Source: Evernia prunastri
Lineage: Eukaryota; Ascomycota; Lecanoromycetes; Lecanorales; Parmeliaceae
Length of the DNA: 64,000 bases
Direction of reading: 5' to 3'
Assembly: GCA_003184365.1 (NCBI GenBank)
Contig: NKYR01000078.1
Coordinates: 126,285-190,284 of the forward strand
A program made the position numbers and the translations under genes. Positions 33,024 to 42,017 of this stretch are shown piece by piece. Positions within the stretch are counted from its first letter, which is position 1; each line of letters begins with the position of its first letter. Below the pieces are notes generated by a model. It made no database searches. It saw nothing but the letters and a program-made list of their open reading frames with translations, and was not told the DNA's origin.

Positions 33024-33896
33024 ATGCCATCCAAAATGTCTGGCAAGACGGCATCGGCGTCCAAATCCATGCTGTATTTCGCCTACGGCAGTAATATGTC
33101 CCTGACCCAGATGGCGGGTCGCTGTCCATCGAGCACCTTCGAGGGAAAAGGCAGACTCGCGGGATACAGATGGCAGATCAACGAGCGCGGCGTGGGAAAC
33201 ATCATCGAGTCGCGGGACGAGTACGTTGAGGGTGTGATCTATGCGATCGATCAGGACAACAGACGCCAGCTGGATAGGAACGAAGGGGTAGGCAGGGGAT
33301 ACTACAAAGCCGAGATTCTTCCGATTCGATTCACGCCGCTGCAGGACCACGGTCTCAAGACTGGGTATGTGGCTAAGACTCTGGGGACCACGACGGTACC
33401 AAGTCAAGACGGTGAACAGGAACGATCTGGCAAGACGTCTCACGCGGGCAGCGAGGGAGCGTCGGATTCGGTTGTTCCACAAGGAAAGAAACCGCTCCCC
33501 TGTGTGGATCCTACCGCCGGTGCTGCCTTAGAGAAGGACGGCAAGGATCCTGCTGAAACTGTTGACGCTCTGGTGTACATCAGTACCAACTACAAGACTG
33601 ACGGGAAGATTCGAACGGAGTACATTCCTCGCATGGAAACAGCGATCAACGACGCACAGAAGCTGGGGCTATCACGCCATTTCCTAAAGCAGGTTGAAGA
33701 CTGCATTCATCCCCCGCCCCCGCCGCCCCTGCAATCGCCAAATATGCAAGAGAGTCGTGGTGGAGCTCAGAACCCACAGGGCCGCCTTGGGGTTGGTCTT
33801 CTCTTGCAGCAGGGCGATGGCAATCGCGAGCAACGAGATGGAACCCGAGAGGACCATTCAACGTTGCACGACCCAGCCGGGACTGCCCGAGTGTAA
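33024..33896 (+). CDS. Gamma-glutamylcyclotransferase-like protein A
   Basis: A single exon of 290 aa starting at ATG 33024. The GGCT/AIG2-like fold shows the substrate-binding loop LYFAYGSNM (about residue 17), followed by MAGRCPSS. The conserved R.QIN, YVEGVIYAI and LDRNEGVG.GYYK blocks come next; the Glu of NEGV matches the family's catalytic Glu. A second conserved block, DALVYISTNYK...YI.RM..AI.DAQKLGL, closes the domain at about residue 220. The rest is a Pro-rich (HPPPPPPLQ) disordered tail. Family members release glutamate amides as 5-oxoproline. Strong similarity to the GGCT-like gene at 35211-36149 shows the two are paralogues. Confidence 0.85.
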   Translation: MPSKMSGKTASASKSMLYFAYGSNMSLTQMAGRCPSSTFEGKGRLAGYRWQINERGVGNIIESRDEYVEGVIYAIDQDNRRQLDRNEGVGRGYYKAEILPIRFTPLQDHGLKTGYVAKTLGTTTVPSQDGEQERSGKTSHAGSEGASDSVVPQGKKPLPCVDPTAGAALEKDGKDPAETVDALVYISTNYKTDGKIRTEYIPRMETAINDAQKLGLSRHFLKQVEDCIHPPPPPPLQSPNMQESRGGAQNPQGRLGVGLLLQQGDGNREQRDGTREDHSTLHDPAGTARV

Positions 33897-35210
33897 GCAG
33901 CCGGCGAGAGGAGGAGGGGAAGGGGTGGGGGGGATGATTATGAGACTTCCTCGCGCAGAGGAAGCATAGGCGTGTATGTAGAGGTGTGCCATCGTTATGT
34001 GGCCACAGGCATTGCACGGTCATACCAAGCGAGCGAGAAGATGCAGGTCTTATTCATTATGCGATGTAGCGCCCGTGGGCTACAAAGACGGCAATACCAG
34101 GTCTTGAGCCCAGAGCCTTGGTGCAATTAAGACCCAAGTGTCGTAGAACAATCTCAATCACGGTGATCGGCGAAGTTCTCGATGCGAGGTCAGGCGCATC
34201 GGATAATCCTCCGACACGAGAATGCCCACTTACCCAATTGCCTAACCACTGGCTGAGTCGGTAGTGATTTGTATCGCGACGCAAGCACCTCTAAGCCATA
34301 GCTCGGACTCCAACACGGCGAGCCCTTCGACCTGTAAGTCAGCGAATGTGGGTCGCGCGTGGCTTAAGCGATGGCCCAAACTTCGTCTTGGCGAGGGCTT
34401 CTTCGCCCCCCTTGGGAACATGGGCCTTTGGCTTGGTGGTGTGGTTCGGGCCCATCTGCGGCGCTGCCTCCGGCCTTTTTTCATCTTGGTCTTTGTTGTG
34501 GGACGGCAAGACTCCATGTCGGGTGTGCAAACACGGGTTGTGCTGATGCGGTCGGCTACTACGCAACCCCGCGTGACACATTGGACGCCCATAGCTAGAG
34601 ACTGGGCAAGAATGTCGATTTCGGAAAGCAATTGTCGCGGGCCATGCACGTACTGGTTGAAGTACAGAAGAGAGAGAGAGAGGGGGGGGGGGGGGGGGTC
34701 AGCTTACAGAGGGAGAAATATGCGGAGGAAAGGGCTAGGAGAATGAGAATGGGTGGCTCAATGCTGCATGCCTTTCATCATCGTCAGTCCGCATAATGAC
34801 TTGGCTCCTAGGGAGAAAAAATCTTGCGCATGAATGATTCTGCAACTATCAACTATGAAGCTGCGGTCTGCTCGGTATCGCCATCGCGACTGCTCTGTTA
34901 CAACCTCAGTCACCGACTGTGACTCCATTCCAGATTGCCTCCGGAGCACGCCACTGGTATAGCGATCAAGCAGCATGGATAGAGATGCAATGACCGTCTC
35001 TTCACCCGAGAAGACTTGAAATGGCTTGAGTGTCGATAAGTAATACAGCTCACTGTTGGGGGCTGTGAAGCCCAACATCGAAAAGGTAGGGGCAGTTGGC
35101 TGTAGGTATCTGACCACGATACTCGACGTAGCCAGCGCAGCCATTAGTACAGATGGCATCTCTACGAACAATGCGCCAACCCTTTCTCGTACAGGACATC
35201 TCTGGATATC
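33897..35210. other. Convergent region between the two GGCT-like genes, with poly-G tract
   Basis: No gene is confidently supported. Minus-strand frames at 34242-34649 and 34758-35159 (MPSVLMAALATSS..., 134 aa) have a protein-like look, but I could not join them into a model or recognise a family. A (GA)n run passes into a G run at about 34670-34698. Confidence 0.4.
34670..34698. repeat. (AG)n followed by poly-G run
   Basis: Six AG units run directly into about 17 G residues. Such a tract is prone to length error in sequencing and is a candidate G-quadruplex. Confidence 0.9.
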
Positions 35211-36149
35211 TCAAATTCTAGAATTGATTCTCCTGCGATCGTTATGGTGTCGGCGGGATTCAGCGTATCGATCGGGCTCATTGTCCCGAGTATCATACGT
35301 CCTGGTTGCTGGGCGTGTAGACATTGATCTAGAAATCCGACCCCTCGGTCCATTTCTGCGTCCGAGAAAAGATGGCCTAGTGGGGCTAGATTCCCTTGGT
35401 CGTTGATAATGGTTTCTTGGAGTTCGTCGAGCAGGGTTCAAGACCTGACTAGGTAAAGCTCGATCTTTGATGTAGCGTCGAAGACAGTGTGTGATGTAGA
35501 TTTCTGATAAGCCCAGCTTGCGAGCATCTATGATCCCGGAGTTCATTCGATCAATGTACTCGTCCCAAGGCTTGCCCTCCTGTACATGATTGGTGCTCAA
35601 GTATACTAATGCGTTTGTGTGTTGACCTGCAAGGGCAAGAGAGTGACGTTGGAGCCCTCCGGAGTTGTCAAATCCTGGCTGGTTGTCAACCCCTCTCGTA
35701 CGCCCTGGTGCCTGGGATTGCTGATTTCTCGAAGCCGGACGCTGTGAATTCCTGTTCTCATTTGTGATATAGGGCTCTGAGGCCTCCAGTTCCTTAGCTA
35801 GTTCGGGGACTGCACGAGCGACATGTTCGACTGGTGTCGTAAACAACTCTATGGCAAGATTGTACTTTTGATACGCCGTCGGTACGCCTTCACTTTTGTC
35901 CAGGTTTGCCTCATCAGTCACACTGAGCCGATAGACTAAACCCTCCACGTAACTGCCAGGTGAGAATACCACATTTGCGTATCGACGATTGTTAATCTGA
36001 AACCGCCATTTGTGTAGTTTTGCTATGCCAACGTAACGACTTTCTGGGCAGCGCTTCGCCATTTGACCCAGGTGCATGTTACTCCCAAAGGCAAAGTAGA
36101 GTACTGACTGTCGTTGTGGCGTCGAAGAGGAAGAAGAAGAGGAAGCCAT
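35211..36149 (-). CDS. Gamma-glutamylcyclotransferase-like protein B
   Basis: A single exon of 312 aa starting at ATG 36149 after a poly-Ser start. It has LYFAFGSNMHLGQMAKRCP, then RFQINNRRYANVV, YVEGLVYRL and LDKSEGVPTAYQKY with the catalytic-type Glu. The second block is NALVYLSTNH...YIDRMNSGIIDARKLGL. After residue ~215 the tail is basic and disordered (RRTPRNHYQRPRESSPTRP, RRHHNDRRRINSR), unlike the Pro-rich tail of paralogue A. The basic tail might bind nucleic acid or membrane, or target the nucleus; that is inference. It is divergent from amidoligase B, with 1064 bp between starts. Confidence 0.85.
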   Translation of the reverse strand: MASSSSSSSTPQRQSVLYFAFGSNMHLGQMAKRCPESRYVGIAKLHKWRFQINNRRYANVVFSPGSYVEGLVYRLSVTDEANLDKSEGVPTAYQKYNLAIELFTTPVEHVARAVPELAKELEASEPYITNENRNSQRPASRNQQSQAPGRTRGVDNQPGFDNSGGLQRHSLALAGQHTNALVYLSTNHVQEGKPWDEYIDRMNSGIIDARKLGLSEIYITHCLRRYIKDRALPSQVLNPARRTPRNHYQRPRESSPTRPSFLGRRNGPRGRISRSMSTRPATRTYDTRDNEPDRYAESRRHHNDRRRINSRI

Positions 36150-37213
36150 GCTAGGTGATGAGCTGCAAAAAGGAATCAGGAAGAATGTTCCTGGTGAGTA
36201 GGAAAGACAACATAATTCTACTCATATGGAGAGACGCACAAGAGTGTCACGAGTGTTAAGGATCTCCGCCAAGTCGTACTATACTGCATCAGGAATAGCT
36301 GGAGAGCCCCGCCGGGACCCTTGCGAGTAAGGTAAGAAGTGAGAGAGAGGTTAACTGAGCCTAAGGCTTCCTGCTTTCTTACCACACTCCATGCAAGAGT
36401 ATGCCTACGGATGCATGAATATTGCATGCATGCAACCACATCAATACGACCACCTACTCGGCTGACTGTTGCCGAGGCCCAGCTTGCTTCTCGACCTGCA
36501 TGGACGGCACGGGTCTGGTCGGACAAAATCTGCACTGCCCGTAGCACCACCCTTCTTTTTTGCCGTACCTAGATAGGTCTCCGACAAGATACCTAATCTA
36601 TTAATAAGATACAGGGATCACGATAGCGAGAAAAAGACACGGCATCTTGGAGAGGATGGCTGCAGGTAAGAAGATCGTGTCAGCAATGGAAAGGTTGATT
36701 GGTCCCCAAGATAGTCCCGCGGCTGCAACATTTACCAGCCGTTTGCAAGTCTCACCTATCAGATGAGACCATAATGGATCTCCTCGGTTTGCTCGAGACG
36801 GATCGATTGGCAAAGGCGGTGCATATGGGGAATGCCGATGCATGTGGTCGCTACCTTTGATGTCCTATTGGCTACGACACCCTAATCATCTCATGTGGCT
36901 TGCCCCATTTGTTGCTCCGCATCTGCCCTCCCTTCTGCTCTATGCACGCAGAGTGTGGTTCAACAGTTTGCTCAATGCTGTCCTCAACCCGTATATATAC
37001 ATAGCGCTTGGAAGAAGCGGTATCATCGATTGTTACTCATTCACGAGAGTCGTTCAGGGATTTGAAGCTCTCCCTCATCTTTGTGGACTCGTTTTAAGTC
37101 TAGTTAGATTGGGCTAGAGGTGACCTAATCATTCTTCATCCTTACTTCAAACATATAGCTTCTACTTCTTCAGTTTGAGCCGGCCACAGCGATCAGTGTA
37201 CCGTCTAGCGAAG
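36150..37213. promoter_or_regulatory. Shared divergent upstream region of GGCT-like B and amidoligase B
   Basis: About 1.06 kb lie between divergent starts, with no supported gene. No element is recognised; the role is inferred from layout, which mirrors 32108-33023. Confidence 0.4.
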
Positions 37214-38572
37214 ATGGGCAATAAAACCTCCAGAGAGGCCGTAGGTTTTGGCATCGAGTTGGAGCTCACTGGGATCCCTCGTAACGTCGACGTCTCGCCT
37301 TGGAAGAAATGGGATTATAAGAGAGCTGGGTTCCGAAAATTGCAATCCGCTTTAGAGAACCGAGGCGTCAAGACAAAAATGGACCCTGTCAACAGCAATG
37401 GCAGGTTCTATAAGCATCCTAAAGACTACAATGAGTGGAATTTGCAACAAGACTCCTCGATCGAGCTTATAGACGAGTCTGCCGCCAGTAAATTCTCTCC
37501 GAAAATGTTGAAAGTGAGATCACATAGATTCTGACAGCGTCACTTATTAGTATCAGTTGAGGCCGTCTCTCGAAAGTTCTTCGTACCCTACAAAGACTGG
37601 ATGCGAGAGATCAGATTGTTCTGGAGTGCTTTCGACGAGGTCTTCGAACAGGAACTTGACAATACGTCTTGCGGAACCCATGTTCACGTCAAACCTGGTA
37701 GACAAAGCTATGATATGGTAGGCCTAAGAAGTATTGCATATGCGGTCATCGTATATGAAAAACATGTTCTCGAATTCCTCCCAGAAGAGCGTAGAAACCA
37801 CGATTACTGTCAGCCTAACACAGAGGTGTCGCCAAGATTGGACAGATCTTCAGGTGTGGAAGATCGAGGGCCTCGGATGATGATCTCAGGGATCAGATAT
37901 ACGGCATCGATACGCCAGAAGAGCTATGCACTTTCATGCAAGGCGATCAGGAGGGTAACCGGAGGGTGTTATGGAACTTTGACAATGTCAGCAGTGGCAT
38001 TGGGACGGTTGAGTTTCGCGGAGGTCCAGTGCTTCATACCGCGACTAGGACGATCCACTGGATCTTGTTTGCCGTTGGCTTCATCCTGCTTGCTATTGAA
38101 GAGGTGTGTGACCCACTCTTAGGGAGTATGCTTGGCCTCGGGGGCACTTGCATTGACGTTTTTGACACGCCTTTAGAACAAACTACGTACGGGTAATTTT
38201 TCTTACGTTGCACCAGGGACTCCGTTGTTTCGGCAGAGAGCCAATGAGCTCTGGTCTCGAATCGGCCGTTGCACTGCTCGGAAGATAACGCGGAAATATT
38301 CATTGCCGGGTAGCTATGAGTTGATGGATGAGCCTGCATCGAATTCAGGGGCAAATCCAGACCATGAGATAGAATATTCAGAGACAGAACATCCAGCGAC
38401 AGACGACTCTGAGGCGGACGACTTTGAGGCGGACGACTTTGAGGCGGACGACTCAGATACAGACGACTCTGAGGGAGACGACTCTGAGGGAGACGACTCA
38501 GAGACAGACGACTCAGAGGTAGACGGTTCAGACGGATCCCACTCAGACTCAGACTCAGACGACTCGTTCTAG
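37214..38572 (+). CDS. Amidoligase_2 family protein B with acidic tail; frame change in the middle
   Basis: Proposed exons are 37214-37487, 37551-38103 and 38237-38572. The start is MGNKTSRE, a good N-myristoylation consensus (Gly2, Ser6). Then come FGIELELTG, a DSSIEL block, EAVS-K-F, SCGTHVHVKPG, LRSIAYAVIVYEKHVLE, DYCQPN, LWNFDN, TVEFRGG and the C-terminal helix IHWILFAVGFILLAIEE. The third exon continues RANELWSRIGR...YSLPGSYEL, matching the end of paralogue A. It then adds an Asp/Glu/Ser tail of about 60 residues that paralogue A lacks. Between DYCQPN and LWNFDN the frame changes. A 62-nt intron (37828-37889, weak donor GTCGCC) would repair it but deletes residues found in A, so a one-base deletion and loss of function is a real alternative. 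Confidence 0.68.
38386..38568 (+). repeat. Coding minisatellite for the acidic tail
   Basis: Imperfect 15-nt units around GACGACTCTGAGGCG encode DDSEA/DDFEA/DDSEG/DDSET steps at the end of amidoligase B. Tandem identical units (EADDF twice, EGDDS twice) indicate recent slippage. Confidence 0.85.
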
Positions 38573-39731
38573 TTGGACGCGCGAACGGCAGACACGAGTA
38601 GCGCCTGTTCGAATTCGGAGTAATGAAGTGTTTCTTTCTCCATGCCTCCTCGCAGCTCGTAGCCAAGACCTATTCTCCGCTTGTAACTAGAAGCCCGATC
38701 TCAAAATTGCGTAGTCTTTTCACGCTGGGTACTCTCTCCGTCCCGTAGCGCAACGCAAAGTGATCAGAGTCCGGGTTCGTGGCAAAAATCCACAAGGCAA
38801 AGAGCATTTGCCCTCGAGATTGCTGCATGCTTGCTACACCGACACCAACGGAGCTTAGAGCGACCTGGACAAGGATCCTTGGACGTGCTCCGCAATTGCG
38901 TAAAGGAAATATGGGCTCTGCCTGGCAGGGCGTAGAAAACTTGGATTTGAATATTGGACAGAGTAGAAGCGTACATTTCAATCGCAACATGTGCCCCTTC
39001 ACGCTCGCATCTTGCACGTGATCAATAGGTGGCCGTGATACAAAGCTCCAGGAAGGACGAACAGCTGTCAAAATGTATTGAATAATTTGTGAAGGAGTTT
39101 ACACTTATTCTGGGCGCGATACGTGATTGACGTGCATTATCGGCACAAGCGACTGTTACTTTACAAGCGCAGCATAATGTACACGGTACATACCATGACC
39201 CTGCCGTGGGCAGGACGAGCATCAGCTAGGCTGCCGACGGTGAGGACAGTTCATCCGTCTGTGATTTTTGTCTAGACATAAAGAATGTTTGCACAGCGGA
39301 TCATTGATGGATGATGTAACTCAAGTGGACGATTGAGACTGCCGAATCGGATCGAAATGATATCCGCTCGCAATTCGCCCCCGTAGCTTTGTGGTGTTGG
39401 AAGTAATCTCGATCGAAGATGTGCAACTCATCCAAACCGCTACTACTTGAATGCAAGATGATACCTTCAACTGCAACCCATGGACAAGGCTTTACAGAGC
39501 GGGCGGAAAGGCAACTCTAGACACGCGAAAGCAACCGGAGTCTCAGCAGGTATTAACACTGCGCTGGGAGGGGTCCGGGGCTAGAGGCAAATGACAGGCC
39601 AAAGACGGAGAAAGCACCAAAGCAAGAGGTCCAATCGTGGAAGCTACCTCGTCAATTCATCACCTTGCAATTTGCTATCAAGGACCGAGAGGACCAACAC
39701 CCACCGTCCACCCCGTCCTCGAACCCAGAAC
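38573..39731. other. Intergenic, no gene seen
   Basis: The 3' region of amidoligase B passes into the 3' region of the secreted protein on the other strand. The open frames here are short and unsupported. Confidence 0.45.
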
Positions 39732-40300
39732 CTACGAGCAATACGCGTCCACGTTGACGAACCCCCCATGCACAGAGCCCGTATTGCACACGGCATAGGC
39801 CCCGTCCACACGACCCGGCGGGTTCGCCGCCCGTTTGCACTTGAGCGCCGGCGCGCCCCCATCCGAGACCCCGGTGGGGATCTCTTCGGTCACGGCGCCG
39901 CTGACGGGTTTGCAGCCGGTGAAGGCGATGTGTGCGTGGCCCAGGATGGTGAGGTTCTGATTGCAGAAGTTGCCTTCGCAGTAGACGGGGCCGAAAGTGG
40001 TGCCGTCGTTGCAGGGGTCGCTGTCGGAGAAGAAGGCGATGCATTGGGCCGGTCTGTTGGGTTTGCGCCATCGGGTTAGAGAGGGGGGTGTCTCTTCCAG
40101 CGAATTTCGGGTGATGAAGGAGCGCTCTGCTCCGAATGATGTTGAAGGTGCGTTTTGTAACTATATGGACTGCTGGGGAATGGCTAGGGAGATACGTACA
40201 GCCCAGAGGCGCCAATTTCCCCAAAGTAGATGGTTTGAAGAGCGGTGGCGAGAGGGAGGGCGAGGGTAGCGATGATGATTCGACGGGGGCTGAGATGCAT
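39732..40300 (-). CDS. Small secreted cysteine-rich protein (effector-like)
   Basis: Exons 40200-40300 and 39732-40053 give 140 aa. The start MHLSPRRIIIATLALPLATALQ is a signal peptide, with cleavage likely after ATA. The mature part of about 120 residues has eight Cys, arranged as QC, PC, YC, FC, GC, KC, VC and a terminal YC. Family unknown. Size, signal and Cys count fit the small secreted proteins of plant- or litter-associated fungi. The intron is 146 nt (40054-40199), with GTACGT donor and AACAG acceptor; splicing yields GLPAQC at the joint. Third positions are strongly GC-rich. A 517-bp MITE lies about 600 bp away. Confidence 0.72.
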
Positions 40301-40907
40301 CTTGACGGGTGGAGGAGTCTTCGTTTGGGAATTTTTGAGAGGGAGCTTTTGATGATGATGCAAGAATACGAGACGATTAAGAGGGACCCCGAGATTTATG
40401 TGTTGTTCCTCGCAGCCAACGTGCCATAACTCTAACGCTCGAAGGGGCAATCCACGGCCCCCGGAAAGAGCCATGGCGCCCTTGATAGCTTGAGATTTTA
40501 CCACATTTACGCTGGCCGGTTCGTGAACGTTTAGTATAAGCTAAGCGGAATGGGAACAGAATAAGCGAGGGTGTATCGAATATGGGTAGTCGGTTTGGCT
40601 GCCGAGGCCTGCTGGACTTTCTTTTCCTGCATTTCTTGGCGCTGGTGGCGCCCTCATTATTACTTATATACCAGATCCTCACGTCCAGTCCTTCTTATTC
40701 CACCATGAGACTGCCTGCCAACACCGCAACTCTTTCATCATACCACCCACACTCACCTAATGTCCATAAATCTGGCGGATTGGAGTTTTCAGAAACAGAG
40801 GTCGAGCGCGCGTAAAACGTGAAACGGCTATTGCCGATCGCATTGCAGCGCGCGTTCCACGTCGTCTTCCAGTATAGTGTAATATTTCGGCTACGTTGCC
40901 TTGCTTA
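40301..40907. other. Upstream region of the small secreted protein gene
   Basis: No gene is seen. A short AT-rich, TATATA-containing stretch is present near 40660. Confidence 0.4.
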
Positions 40908-41424
40908 CAGTGCTTTGGAAAACCCTTGGCGGAGGCTCCGAGCAGAAAAATCAAAAGAGGCAAAATGTGTAGATTTCAGATACATATACAATAACAATCA
41001 CATCTGTTCCTAATCTACAGTTACTTGCATTGAATTCTCTATACTTGATTCTATATTCTACATTACTTGTACATAAAGTACATTAATATTACACGTTGTG
41101 TAGAGTACTCAAATTTATCAAATTCTTGAAATTTTTGTTTACTTTTTCCAGCCCTATTTCGAAAAATTTGATAATTTCTCAGATTTCAGCTTCGTTACGT
41201 ACAATCAACAATAACGTTGTGTGATATATATCAAATTGTTATCTAAGAGTATTAGATATGCTCTTTCAATTGCAACTTAGCAGAAGTCTAGAACAGATGT
41301 GGTTGTTATTGTATATGTATCTGAAATCTACACATTTTGCCTCTATGTACACCCCTCCTCTCAATTTTTTAATTTTTTTGATTTTCCTGCTCGGAGCCTC
41401 CGCCAAGGGTTCTCCAAAGCACTG
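40908..41424. mobile_element. Tc1/mariner-like MITE, CAGTG ends and TA target duplication
   Basis: The ends are CAGTGCTTTGGA (40908) and its complement TCCAAAGCACTG (41424), each flanked by TA (40906-40907, 41425-41426). The inverted repeats are at least 110 bp: the arms share the block around ACCCTTGGCGGAGGCTCC, then GGCAAAATGTGTAGATTTC and ATACATATACAATAACAA. The right arm has a 25-30 bp AT/purine insertion that the left arm lacks. The interior is strongly AT-rich and non-coding. CAGTG ends with TA duplication are typical of Tc1/mariner elements. Confidence 0.85.
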
Positions 41425-42017
41425 TAGCAACGGCTTGGCAGCGGTCTCGTTCCGCCTTCGCTAGAAGCTTCCTGTACTTAGCAGCAAATCCTATGCAATC
41501 ACAATAGATGCTTGGCTTGGCATCAAAAGACTTTGCGTATTGGTCTGTGGACTTCTCGTACAAATGCTGAATTTGTTAAGGTAAATTATCATCTCTTAGC
41601 AGACTCCGCTCTCTTCCCAGCGGAAGTTGGAAGAGAGACGACAAGGTCAAGATCTTTCCTCACCACTCGTATGTAGGATTATTCTTCCGGCCGTCAAGGT
41701 GGAAGGTCTCTCACTTGGCCTTTTGAGGGAGGAGGCTGAAGCTGTTTATTGTGTTTTAATGTTTCTGCTTGTGCTTGATGCGTGTTATAAAATACCGTTG
41801 TTGTATATATATTAATTGTATTCGGAAGCTCGGAAGCTCTGAAACATGGGGTTAAACCCCCTTTTTCCCGATATGCGCAAGGAGTATCGAAAAGCTCGTA
41901 CATTACATTCCTCGGAGCATACATCGCCCGTTAATAAAATCATTTCCCCTTTCTCCTTTTCACAAATTCAAAGTTCTACACACCTTCCTTCTACCTATCT
42001 TGCGTCACCTTCATTAA
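41425..42017. other. Intergenic between MITE and acyltransferase gene
   Basis: No gene is seen. Pyrimidine tracts and a GATATGCGCAAGG-type stretch precede the acyltransferase start. Confidence 0.4.

Noticed and set aside
34242..35159. Two minus-strand frames between the GGCT-like genes that might be a fifth gene of the cluster
   Set aside because: The pieces could not be joined by good splice sites and carry no recognisable family; the poly-G tract lies between them.
39652..40224. 190-aa minus-strand frame over the small secreted protein
   Set aside because: Wrong frame of the same locus; the spliced model gives a signal peptide and regular Cys, this frame gives Arg/Gln-rich noise.
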